Below, in pieces: positions 11,812 to 22,890 of a stretch of 64,000 bases of DNA. Both the position numbers and the translations under genes were made by a program. How positions within the stretch are numbered: position 1 is the stretch's first letter; every line of letters begins with the position of its first letter. This DNA comes from Chlamydoabsidia padenii (Eukaryota > Mucoromycota > Mucoromycetes > Mucorales > Cunninghamellaceae), in assembly GCA_025330725.1 (NCBI GenBank), contig JAIWND010000065.1, positions 1-64,000 on the forward strand, read 5' to 3'. The notes under the pieces are model-generated. The model ran no database searches. It had not been told where the DNA came from and saw only the letters and a program-made list of their open reading frames with translations.

Positions 11812-14545
11812 ATGTCAAAACGTGCTTCTTTTTTACCCTCTGCTGCATCCCAGCAACCTGTCGAGGATACCGGTAAGACACACTCTGACAACTTGCATCT
11901 TTTTACTCATTTCTTCTTCCTAATTAATGACAGTACGCATCATGGATAAAACGTGGGAATCGATTCAACAAAAAAGTAAGTCATATTTGCAAAAAGATAA
12001 CTCACAACACATTACTCTACACGTTACTAATTTGCTAATTCTAATTTGTCTTCTTCTTTTTTAGCCTTCACGAAATGGTAAGTGAGAAAAGATCCCGGAA
12101 CTTTTTTTTTGGGGGGGGAATGGCGGTTGTATTATGAATAGGAAGAAAAACACCGGCTGACTGTATATATCTTATTTGATAAAAAAAAAAAACTGTAGGC
12201 TCAATAATAAACTGGATGTCAAAGGAGTACCACATATTCAAAACTTGACAGAAGATCTTGCCAGTGGTGTGACCCTGATACAGTTACTGGTAAGCTTGAA
12301 AAAAAAGTAGTAATGAACAGATAAAGACTAAATTGTGGGGGGGATCCAAAAAGGAAATTATTGGTGATGTCTCAGTTGGTAGATATAATAGAAATCCTCA
12401 AATGCGGATTCAATTTGTGGAAAACGTCAATTTAGCTTTGGAAGTCATCAAACAACGTGGGGTGGGGTTAACTAACATTGGAGCAGAAGGTGATGAACAA
12501 AACTAATACAGCATTGGAACTAAATACAAAACCTTCTTCTTTCTTATAGATATTGTCGACAAGAACTTGAAACTGACTCTTGGGATGCTTTGGACTATCA
12601 TTTTACGATTCACTATTGCTGATATTAGGTAAGGAAAATGGGGCTAAATCAAAATAGGTACTGTCTAACGTTGTTTTTTTTCTTTTATGATTCTAGTCAA
12701 GAAGGTAAAAACGCCAAAGAAGGTTTACTATTATGGTGTCAACGTAAAACTGCCCCTTACCATGAAGTGGATGTGCGTGACTTTACATATAGTTGGACTG
12801 ACGGACTTGCATTGTAAGTATAAATCAAAACAAAAGTGATATCAAATAATATACTTACCTTTTGTTTATATGTTAGCTGTGCTCTAATTCATCGCCATCG
12901 ACCCGATCTACTGGATTATGATTCATTGGACAAAACGGATCGACATGGTAACACGACTTTGGCATTTAATGTGGCCGAACAACACCTCGGGATTCCTCAA
13001 CTCTTAGATGTGGAAGATGTGTGTGATATCCCCAAACCAGACGAACGATCAGTTATGACTTATGTGGCAGAATACTTCCATGCATTCTCAGCGTTGGACA
13101 AGGTGGAAACGGCAGGCAGGCGAGTGGCCAAGTTTGCCGAGGTAATGGCATCAGTTTGGCAAATGCAGTATGATTACGAACAACGGGTGCTGGCTTTGAT
13201 GGAGGCTGTACAACTGGCTCAACAAGAATGGCAATCAACACAGCTCACTGATCAATATGTGGCAACAAAACAGAAAGGTACGGAATTCAATCACTACAAA
13301 AACACACAGAAACGGAAATGGGCGGCGGAAAAACGTGAAATCGACTCTTTATTGGGCAATATTCGAACAAAACTCAAGACGTATAACCTCAAGCCTTATT
13401 CCCCGCCTGAAGGATTGGATCTACAGGTAACATTTGATATTAAACATGATAAATGTCTTTCTATTAACTTTTTTTTTTTTTTTTTTGAATCGGGGAATGA
13501 TGTATAGGATTTGGATAACGTATGGGGCGAACTTTTACAAAATGAAGCACTTTACCATCGCAGCATCAACAGTAAAATGCGAGAGTAAGTTCATTGATAT
13601 AATGTAACTACTTACCGTATACTAAAATCCCTTTTATTGTTTTTAGAATCAAGGAAAACTTACGAAAAGCATATGCCCAGGCTGCTAATGACTTTCAGCA
13701 ACAACTAGATAGTCTATCTTCTGAACAATCTCTATTGGATGGTGATCTCGATGTAAGTAAAATGGAAATAAAAAAGATTGCTATTTACTCATCTTTCCTT
13801 CTTCTCCTTGATAGAATCAACTTCGAAAAGTCCAAAGTCTCCAGACAAAGGCTGAACCACTAAACACGAAATTACAACAAGTACAAGTATTGAATCAAGA
13901 ATGCATCGACGCCAACACTGAAGAAAATGACTATACCGTTTACTCTGTGGAAGACTTGACATTTGGGTTAGACCTACTACAAAAGGCTTTACAAAAGAAG
14001 AATGCATTTATTCAAAACCAGGTAAACTAATATGAAAATAACAAAAAGGACATACTCATCATCATCCCCCCCCCGCTTTTTTTTAAAAAAAAAATCAGAT
14101 CGTCTCTCGTAATATGACCAACTTGACACCAGAACAACTTGAAGAATTTGAACAAGCTTTCCGCCACTTTGACAAGGATGATAGTAACACCTTATCAGCC
14201 ACCGAATTCAACGCTGCTCTGGCCAGTCTAGGGATCTTTTATGATGATGATGCATTCGATCAAGTTTTTAGCAGAGTGACGGGACGACAAGAACATGCTT
14301 CCTTTGAACAATTCATCCAATTCATGGTGTCGGTGACTGAAGACAAATCGACTCCGGAACAGATTCGGGAATCTTTTCGAACAATTGCTGGTGATAAAAC
14401 CTATGTAACTGAAATGGATCTCAAGATGTGTTTGGTGCCTGATGAAATGATTGATCATTTGAAATCGACCATGCCTTCTGCCCAGGTGGTGGAACATCCC
14501 GATGCGATGGAATATGATCAATATATTAATACTGTGTTTAGATAG
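11812..14545 (+). CDS. Alpha-actinin (actin cross-linker), 12 exons
   Basis: Cross-links actin filaments, probably in the cytokinetic ring and cortical patches as for the fission yeast homologue Ain1. Exons: 11812-11872, 11934-11975, 12065-12077, 12199-12289, 12354-12489, 12550-12628, 12697-12813, 12877-13426, 13508-13584, 13647-13752, 13815-14021 and 14099-14545. They sum to 1,926 bases (641 residues) with every phase consistent, close to the short fungal form and much shorter than animal alpha-actinin. Two calponin-homology domains form the actin-binding region: CH1 from about residue 28 ([18 protein letters not shown]) and CH2 from about 145 ([39 protein letters not shown]). A short spectrin-like rod follows. 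The C-terminus has an EF-hand whose loop [12 protein letters not shown] (about 518-529) keeps the calcium-ligand pattern; the second loop ([12 protein letters not shown]) does not, so at most one site should bind calcium. Exon 3 is only 13 bases. Confidence 0.94.
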
Positions 14546-15083
14546 ATAGATAGATAAACCTCCCCCCTATTTTTTATATTACATTTACACATTACTTTTA
14601 ATATAATGATTACCTTATAATAAAATCATTATTATTTATTTGACAGTATACATCTTATTATGTGCTTCTACCTATAAACTTATCAATAAAGCATGACTTT
14701 ATCTATTTATGCATAAATTCTTCATGCATAATTTTTAACCATTTGTAATTCCGACCTTTATTTTAGCCCCGACAACCATTAGCATCATTAGTATAGGTAC
14801 ACCCACCTATCCTTTCCCCGTCCCAGAAGGCAGTTACGCAACAATTAACAAAATAAAAATTTGATGGTATATATAGTAGTTTTTTATTATTTGATTGGAT
14901 AAGTATAAAAATAATACCAAAGTAAAGAGATAAAATGACAATGTATTTCGGTGGAAAGCCGTTTTGAGAGTGGCATGGCTCCTGCATCGTTCAAAGCATC
15001 CTTTGAGAGTCCAGCCCAATCCTAAATTCGCGAACAAATTGTCGATCCTTGTTGCCGGGGGGGGTAGATTCATCATCATCATA
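14546..15083. other. Intergenic, nothing recognised
   Basis: AT-rich 3' flank of the alpha-actinin gene, including a GATA-type tetranucleotide run at the stop and probable polyadenylation signals (AATAAA-like) near 14620-14690. No gene seen. Confidence 0.45.
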
Positions 15084-15927
15084 TTATATCGGGGTGACAT
15101 CGGCACTCGTTGATTCCTGGCATTGGTATTTCATACGTTTGGCAAACAAGATCCCATCTTCAGCGCATTTGTTGGCCCTTTTGTTGCTGGTCGTGGGAGG
15201 TTCGGAGCTAATTGTCTTTATAATTTTTTCGAATGGTAAGCAGGCGACATCACAAAAGTTGATGAGGTTGGTGTTGCTGTTGGCATCGAGATTGTGGTGC
15301 TTGGTGAAAGAATAATAGGCCGCACTATAAATTAATTGGAGCGTCGGATCATCATATTCATCTAGAGCCAACAAGTGCCGCTGTTTTCCAGTTAAAAGGC
15401 GAGTAAGAGCCACAATAGGATCCAGTGGTGATAATGCCAGGTGGTCGGCGATGGAGTCCAGGTTGTAAATAAACGCTTTTTTTGGCCCAAATTTGACGTT
15501 CACAGGTGTAATAAGGTCCTTGTCCAATAGTGAATGTCTTGTCGCAGAATGCTTTACCAACAAATCCATCCACATTAAATACCGCCAAGATCGGCAATAC
15601 ATCAGTTTCTTTTAATATGTTTAAACAATAGTGGAAAGCGCGCCCGACAAACTTGTGATTCACGTTTTGTTGTACTTCCACAACAATGGGGGGGGTATAT
15701 CGGCGGTCGGTTTTGTATTGGGCAAGTATACAGTATCAGTTTTTCTTCCATCGTGCCGTTCACAGGAACCAACATGATATATTTCACCGGTAACGCCTTT
15801 GCCAGTAATTGAAGTGATGATGATGTTCTTGAAGTAGCAGCTTGCTTGATAAATCAGATCCAGGTAAAAGAAGAAGCGTAGTCAGTAACATGTCTTCTTT
15901 TTGAATGGTGTTGCTATCAGTAGACAT
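15084..15927 (-). pseudogene. Decayed PD-(D/E)XK nuclease-like gene (copy 1)
   Basis: Minus-strand coding sequence spread over at least three frames, starting at an ATG at 15927 and ending at a TAG at 15084. The readable blocks, in order, include HVGSCERHDGRKTDTVYLPN, then RRYTPPIVVEVQQNVNHKFV, then LPILAVFNVDGF, CDKTFTIGQGPYY, SPLDPIVALTRLL and KQRHLLALDEYDDPTLQLIY. An Asp in a short strand followed by a VEVQ strand and a helix is the layout of PD-(D/E)XK nucleases of the Rpn/PDDEXK_2 type with a Gln in the last motif position; this is inference by pattern, not a search result. Frame changes fall near 15780 and near a seven-base G run at about 15688, so it is unlikely to be expressed as a full protein. 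A second, more decayed copy lies inverted at 18157-18650. Confidence 0.6.
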
Positions 15928-18156
15928 CTTGGGTAGATAATAAAATCAATGTATAAAGGGTAAAAGTAAAACAAGAAGAGAAAGAAGAGTAAAGGGGAAT
16001 TCTACGCGTAAGTCCACTTTGATGGTTTTTTATTTCTCAGGTCCTACTTGGGATTTATTTTTTCAAATCCCGCCGGCTCGCCAGGAAGATCTTTGACAAG
16101 AACACCCCAGGACAAGTCGCGCTTTTCAGTTCAATTCCCGATTCATGCAAATCAACTCGTGCGATTCCTTTTAACATCATCAGTTATATCGTATGTATGT
16201 ATTTGGACAATACAGGACCCACTACACTACCCAAGATTTTTTCTGTTTATCACAAAGTGCCAAGTATAAAATGTTGAGTAGAGATGATTATTTTTATTAT
16301 ATTCAGTTTAAAACAAAAATCATCTATATATTGTTGGCTAAACCATTGGCTAAACTATGACTAAACTATGATAAGATGGAGGATGTGATGATGGTAAAAA
16401 AAAAGAAAAAAAAAGGGGGGAGACTAAAGCTATGTGACGGGTGAAGGGAGGGGAACAGAGATAAATAAATAAAAGACCAATCAGTATCACTACCTTGTTT
16501 CATTGTTAGATCTAATCCAATCCAATAATGATTGTTGATTGGCCGTTTTTTTTTTTTTTTTTACCTATCTGAATCCATCGTTGTTGATCATCATCCAATC
16601 CAGCACACATATGATAAGAGAAGAAGCAAGATCATCGATTTAGCCACAGTCATCCAAGTCGCCTTTCGCCATTTATCATCATCATCATCATTTTGTTGTT
16701 GTTGGTGGTGGTAGTATTTAGTGGTAGTGGTAGTGGTCGTGGTTGTAATTGCTCACCCAATCCATATGTCTTCATTTGAGACGCTGATGAGAAGCCTGCC
16801 CATTTCCAAATCTACCGAGATGGAAGTTTTCGTAATAATATGGTTGCTGACTACGTGTTCATGTACCCCGTTTGCCCGCATAATCTGATGTCTTTGTCAA
16901 AAAAGAAGGTATGTAATTGATTATATGTCGACAACTAATGGTGTGGCAATGGTCAAATAGTCGCAAGTCGCTACCCTGCTAAAGTTCATTCATTGTTTTA
17001 TTGACTTTTTTTTTTTGATATGATTGTCGATGTTGTCCGCCCAAAGCCAGATGCAGTGACTTTAATTCTACCTAAACATAAAGATGAGAGAAGAAGAGAA
17101 ACAAAGATAGTAGTATCAGAGTCTTGCTGAAGGTGTTCATCCAAGAAGAAAAAAGACAGTATCCGCTACCACCTCATTCTTTTTACGTGTGTTTTTGTTT
17201 CTTTACCTTTGCCACGTTGAGATCCACTTCGATGAGTTACAATTGAGTTTCGGCTATCAGTAGTAAGATGTCACCCATTACCTCAGAGTCAGTTACCTAT
17301 TGTGAAGAAGGCCAGTGGAGAGAAGGTTCGTCCATTATTATTAGGATTCACACATTATAGTCATACCGTCGCCATGTTAAAAACGATAAGTGATTAAGAG
17401 GGAAGGGGAGGGGAGAGGGGGAAAAAGGTGTTTGATTTTTTAATTTTTCGCGGCGGGATTTAAATAGCTATTACAGGTAACAAGTTTTTGGTGTGGAGGC
17501 TCTATGTTTTTTCTGTTCTCTTTCATCTTCCTCTTTTTAATTGAAGTCTACCCCCCCCCCTTTATGAAAATACCCCCTAGTCGAATATAACTGATTACTT
17601 GGATAGGTGATACCAGTGACAACTCCACAGGAGACCTAATGAAACAATGGGGCAGGTAAAAGTAAATCAAGTAAACTGGATCGTGGCAAACCCAGCTCCT
17701 TCGCTCAGTTTGCCAAGCAAATGGAAATAGATACTGATATCTTGTCTTTTTTTTTATTACTTTTTAGGTCAACCAGGATAAAGTGCACGTCATTCATCAA
17801 AAGGACAACAGCAAAATGGGAGTCATCAAAACGTTTTATCGCTGTGGTTGGCTACATCCAAACGAACCGGGCCCCTTCCTCTTGAACAATCACAAATTTG
17901 TTGTCGATCTCATCGGTGCGACATATGCCAGGTCAGCCATCTCGGGGTAGCAATTAAAAAAGGTAAGGAAATCAATAGAAAAAAGACCGGTGTATGCTAA
18001 TAGGATCCATAAACTAGCTTGATCTTTTTCTGCTTTGTGGTAGGAATTATGTCCTATTGTATTCAACAAGTAATGGCCTTTACCCTCCTCCTCTGTGTAG
18101 TAACTGGGCAATGCAAATTTTCTGGCTCTCTATTGGATTAATATATGTAGCACGTT
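15928..18156. other. 2.2 kb spacer between two inverted decayed gene copies
   Basis: No complete gene recognised. Simple repeats occur at 16675-16745 (CAT/GTT/GTG-type trinucleotides). A short coding-like block at about 17768-17935 (for example IKTFYRCGWLHPNEPGPF on the plus strand) could be a remnant exon, but has no partner blocks I can join to it. Confidence 0.4.
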
Positions 18157-18650
18157 AGGTCGGTAGTACTGCCGATCTTGGTGGTATTTAACGTTGATGG
18201 CTTTGTTGGGACACCCTTCTGTGATAAAACATTCACCATTGGACAAGGGCCTTACTACACATATGAATGTCATATTTGGGCCAAGGAAGTGTTTTTCTAC
18301 AACTTGGACTCCATCACCAACCACTTGATTCTATGGTGGCTCTTACTCGCTTCTTTACTAAAAAACAGCGACACTTGTTGGCTTTAGATGAATGTGATGA
18401 TCCGACTCTCTATCTCATCTACCGGGCATCATATCACCCATCCATCCAATAACACAAACATGATACCGATGGCATCACCATCTTCACTAACTTTTATAAT
18501 GTCGCCTGCCTGCAATTCCAACCCCCTCCCTCACAGTCATCAACAAAAAGGACCAAGAAGTACGCCAAATATGGAATCCTGTCTGCAAAACAAATGAAAC
18601 ATCAATGCATGGAATCCACAAAAATCGACATGACGCCAATCAAGTATGAA
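18157..18650 (+). pseudogene. Decayed PD-(D/E)XK nuclease-like gene (copy 2, inverted)
   Basis: Plus-strand remnant of the same family as the pseudogene at 15084-15927: VVFNVDGFVGTPFCDKTFTI, GQGPYYTYECHIWAK and FYNLDSITNHL align with FNVDGFVGKAFCDKTFTIGQ, GQGPYYTCERQIWAKK and IYNLDSIADHL of the other copy. The reading frame changes after about 18330, where KKQRHLLALDECDDPTLYLIYRAS continues in another frame, and the N-terminal part with the putative catalytic Asp and VEVQ block is missing. The two copies differ at many positions, so this is not a recent duplication. Confidence 0.6.
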
Positions 18651-20054
18651 GCTGAAAGATCGACAATTTGTGGAAATTTTAGAAATAGACCAATTAGTTT
18701 TACTTATATTACATCAATAAATAAAAAATACTTTATATCATTGTTAATTAATCGTTTGTTCATTGTTGTCTGGTTATGGTTGGGGTTTATGTGAGAGGGT
18801 GGGGACAAAGTAACGGAGCAAAGTAACGGAGTAACGGAAATTTTTTCCCCTATGATTTCAGGCCAACTTGAACCGGGCGGGTCAGAGTTGGGCGTAAGTC
18901 TAGGCGTATATTTAGGAGTAACGGGACAATTCAAGCAATGTGTAACTTGAAGGGACAACATATAAGCCGAATGATACTTAAAATTAGGATCATCATCAAT
19001 GGAATAGCAGTTTTAATATACATAACATTAACGTGTTCAATCTTTTTTTTTATTAAGATATGTTTATATAAAACTATAGAGATAAAGAGCTATAACTAAT
19101 GGAGAGGGAGAAGGGGAAGATGAGGGTGGAAGGGATGTCTAATGTGTAAAATGTAACTAAGAAACCAAGTAGGAATCCAAGAAATGGCAGAATACAAAGG
19201 ATTTCTATTGCTAAGGAGACAGATACAGACAAGTCTTGCAAGAATGTCCAACACTATCTAGAGAGACAAAAGTCATTTCAACGAAGAAAAAAAAAAAGGA
19301 TGAGAGATTAGTATGATCCTATTTGTATTCCACCTACTTTGCCTATAGTAGTTTACCTTTTTACTTGAAGTATTACAGTACCATCGTTTATTCTATTATT
19401 AAGTAAAGAGTACCAATTTTATTGCTATCTTTCTATACTAAAGCTATTCTGAACACTACACTACTTCTATGTCATTATATTTGTATCGCATACTAAATTG
19501 AGTCTATGTAATGAAGGGGTTCTTGTGAGAGTTAGTAAGAGACTATACAAGTCAGGTTTTGCAGTTAGAGTAAGATAAGTTTTTATTTATTGTTCATCGT
19601 TTAGCTATTTATACTGAGTAGAAGGAGATATGATATATATGGAGATAAGTTTAAGTACCAATAAGATGTATGCTAAGTGAATGTAGATAAAGAGGGAAGA
19701 AGAGCGAAAGCCAAAAGAGAGAGAGAGGTCCAAGTCTAGGAATAGGAATTTCTTGTTGACCAATCAGAAGTCGCCTGTTACACAAACCCTTTCTCCGTTA
19801 AACTTCGACATTGATTGACCGATCCACAAGAATATCATGAGAGATTCTACAACCTTCTTTATAATTAATACAACACCAATAGTTTCACCTCGAGTATATA
19901 TTATTAATAGACATAAAGGAAGTTGCTTGAACTATAGAATAGTATAAAAATGTGTTTATTTTACTATCAATAAAGGACAGCAATTAACAATCGCCGTTTT
20001 AAATTTAAAACACCGACTCTCTGCTTTATATACTACATTAAGATTGAAATATCA
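18651..20054. other. AT-rich spacer with an LTR-like tail next to a tRNA gene
   Basis: No gene seen. A short AAGTAACGGA motif is repeated around 18805-18840. The last part (about 19930-20054) shares an ordered set of short motifs with LTR-like sequence at 59890-60005 and 60180-60300: a TAGAATAGT block, TTTATT...CAATAAAG, a 20-30 base gap, then CTGCTTTATATACYACATT. I read it as the decayed 3' part of a solo LTR ending six bases before the tRNA; ends and target duplication could not be fixed. Confidence 0.35.
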
Positions 20055-20060
20055 TCGGAG

Positions 20061-20134
20061 GCCTTCGTGGCGCAATTGGCTAGCGCGTCTGACTGTTAAT
20101 CAGGAGGTTGGTGGTTCAAGCCCACCCGGGGGCG
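20061..20134 (+). tRNA. tRNA-Asn (GUU)
   Basis: 74 bases, intronless. The acceptor stem pairs GCCTTCG (20061-20067) with CGGGGGC (20127-20133, two G-T wobbles), with discriminator G at 20134. The anticodon loop is CTGTTAA with anticodon GTT at 20095-20097; the stem TCTGA/TCAGG and the T-arm with GGTTCAAGCC are intact, and the D-arm shows TGGCGCAATTGGCTAGCGC. Decodes AAC/AAU. Internal A and B boxes for RNA polymerase III are present, and a T-run follows shortly downstream (from about 20140) as terminator. Confidence 0.96.
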
Positions 20135-21168
20135 ATTTCTTTTTTGTTTTAAACTGCCTCCAGCGGAGTTGGAAAATATTGTGTCGGGATTGGTTTTGGT
20201 GGTGTTTCGACTTTATTAACAAAACTCCAGGACTTTCCTTTGTCTCTCACGATCCTTCCATCCCTTTTAGTTTAGGTGATTAGTATAATTATAACCTCTT
20301 TATGGAACAGTAAAGTATTATCCCTCGTTTGATCCTATTATCTACTCAACACTCGACGAAGAAAAGAGAATTCACTAGAGTTTTAAGTATTAAAGTCCGC
20401 TTGTGCCCAATTTACAACGTTGGAAAATCAACTTCCGCGGAAGTACTTATACCAAGTGGACACAGCCAACTGCTCAAAACGAGCTTAAATTAGTGATTAG
20501 TAAAAGTAAAAACTTGCGTTTTCAAAAGCGTAAGTATGTATCAAAGAGAAGTTTGATAAAAGCCGAAGCGTCACTTTTTTTTTGTTCCGCTTTAATTTCC
20601 TTTTTTGTGAAATTTTGCATTGATTTCATATTGCTTGATCAATACAGTGATATCAACTTGTATCTCATGTTGTATAGAAATGAGATTTGGTACAAGAATC
20701 CAGACTCTTTTGGTATGATGAATTACTTATAAACAATGGCAGTTTTGATGAATTTCATGCTTAGACTTGAGGTGCTTGTGCCATCGAAATAAAGCCACAT
20801 GTCAAAAATCCTTACGTATCCTTCCAGCTACTATTGTTTATTTGTACATTTTAAAGTTTGTCCATTGATATCTTTTTCTTTGGAGTGATAGTTTGCACTA
20901 TGACATGATTTTATAAAATGGTAGCAAGAGTACTTGGAGTTGATTGTGGGGTTGAGCAAATAGCGGAATTTCAAAAGTTACACTTTTAGCCTAAAAAGAA
21001 AACGTGAGCGATACTTTTTTTTTTCTCCCTTTATACATTTCTTCGACAATGCAAACTATATTAAATCACGTAAGGTTTCAGAGAAGAATGATAAGAAAAA
21101 AAAAAATGAAGCAAAGACGGGGTTACTAAAGTTTGTATTCAACATTAGTAGCTCAAGGGACCAAACAC
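20135..21168. other. Spacer, nothing recognised
   Basis: About 1 kb between the tRNA and the next gene. One ORF at 20403-20732 (109 codons) is rich in Lys, Phe and Tyr with no domain signal; I consider it chance. Confidence 0.4.
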
Positions 21169-22588
21169 ATGTATGCATCCTCAATAGCTACTCATTCAAC
21201 AACACCGTCAAGACGCCCCCCTGCTGTAAAAAAGCGTCGTGAACAACAGCAACAACAGTACACAACTCCAGTGATAAATGACGATGAAGTATCTTCAAGT
21301 ACATTCTTGTCCGAACGCATTCCTAAGGGCTATAATCAGCAACAGCAACAACAACTCTATAATACCACCACACAACCTGAAGAGTTTAGTTCTGGTTACT
21401 CACCTTCAAGCTTCTATGACTGTGGTACGTCCCCCCAAAGATATCAAGGATTGGCTACAACAAGATGACGAAGGTAACGACATGATCATCAATATAAATC
21501 ATTCCTATTAACATTTTAACGTCACTTTTTTTTTTTTTTTTTTTTCTGTATAACCATTAGATACTATTATGAAAAACATGTTACTACAACGTCAAGTGGT
21601 CGAACTTCAACATATTTTGGTGGAAAAGGAACTGGAACTATACTGCAAATATATGCACTTTCCTATCGATTTTGTAAAAGAACGTGCCCGGGAAACATGT
21701 GATCAACGACAACAAGAAGGTGTTAACGATGTGGATGATCTCACTACTGACACGGTATTAGTAAGTTGAATTTTATTCACAAGTGTCGGGGATCTTGTGC
21801 TTGTACTCACCAGTAGATTCTTTATCAACGCAAGGAAACATGATCAACTCTAATACAATTCTTTTATTTTTAAGCCTGGAAATCAATAGGAATACCTTCA
21901 AGAACATTGTCATGCATTAATACCCTCTTCCCTAACGATCGCTGTTGATTACTTTAAACAAGAACTGGAAAAAGTACGCAACAAAACCAAGAAACAGATA
22001 CGTAATTGTTTGATATTATCCTTCATCATTACTAATATTTGAAATTGTATTAGCTACTACGAGTCCAGAACTACAACAAAAAAAAAAAAAAAAAAAATGG
22101 GATCAGCCAGTCGAGAAGGTGCGCTTCTTGATTCTAGGAAAATCTCGGTGGGACAAACTTACGGAACAGGAACGAACTCTAATCACTGGGAAATATGTTT
22201 TTCAGCGGTGTCGATTAGAGGATCTCAAGAAGCGCAACGCCAAAATCCAATGGGACAAGCTACAAAATGAATTTGATCGCTATGGGAAGGACAATTGGGA
22301 ATCCATATCTGTTAATTGGCTTTTGCAAGATCGACATTGGTTTGAGCAAAGGAAAAAATTGGAATCAATGCCGAATGGAGGTATGTCAACTCATCTTTTG
22401 TCCACCCTGCTCCTCTTATTCCACCACCATCACCACCGCCATCTCGACTTTTGGGCTCCTCTACAGCCATTTCTGATAATACCACCAACGATATAACCAC
22501 TTCTGAAAATACTACCTCACTCATGGCGGATCATGCGGAATTGCTTTTGATTCACAGCACCATATCACACCACTTGATACATTTTTAA
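21169..22588 (+). CDS. Uncharacterised basic, Gln-rich protein (5 exons)
   Basis: I do not recognise the family. Exons fit as (21169 or 21416)-21473, 21561-21760, 21890-22001, 22054-22380 and 22467-22588, all GT-AG with matching phases; from the ATG at 21416 the protein is 272 residues. The middle has amphipathic, probably coiled-coil helices (LLQRQVVELQHILVEKELEL), a Lys run encoded by an A-tract near 22081, and a compact Trp-rich basic block (SRWDKLTEQERTL; WESISVNWLLQDRHWFEQRK) that resembles a Myb/SANT-like fold only loosely. Upstream, an open frame from 21169 encodes a Ser/Thr- and Gln-rich stretch (KKRREQQQQQ) that runs into a different frame at a six-base C run (about 21431-21436). Either translation starts at 21416, or that run has suffered an indel in the genome or assembly. 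Confidence 0.6.
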
Positions 22589-22890
22589 CTTGGTTTAGTT
22601 TATATTTATTTGTCTTATGCTTATTGTCAATTACATTTATATACACTAATAAAATGATTGATGTTAATCGTGATCCAGTAATGTTTTTTTTTTGATGGGT
22701 ACCTTGGGGAATCGACGTTAAAAAATATAAAAGGCGTGCGTGTGACAGCTTGGTGCATGGTAATGGCAGGATACTAATCAAAGTGATAACATTAATAAAG
22801 GAAATCATAATATTATAACAAAGGATTAATAAAAACAGTTTATTTATTAGGTTCATCAATTAAAGAATCTAAAAGTCAAGGTGAATGATA

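Noticed and set aside
20044..20283. 79-codon ORF overlapping the tRNA
   Set aside because: It runs straight through the tRNA-Asn; the cloverleaf is unambiguous, so the ORF is coincidental.
20403..20732. 109-codon ORF downstream of the tRNA
   Set aside because: Composition follows AT-rich spacer sequence; nothing recognisable.
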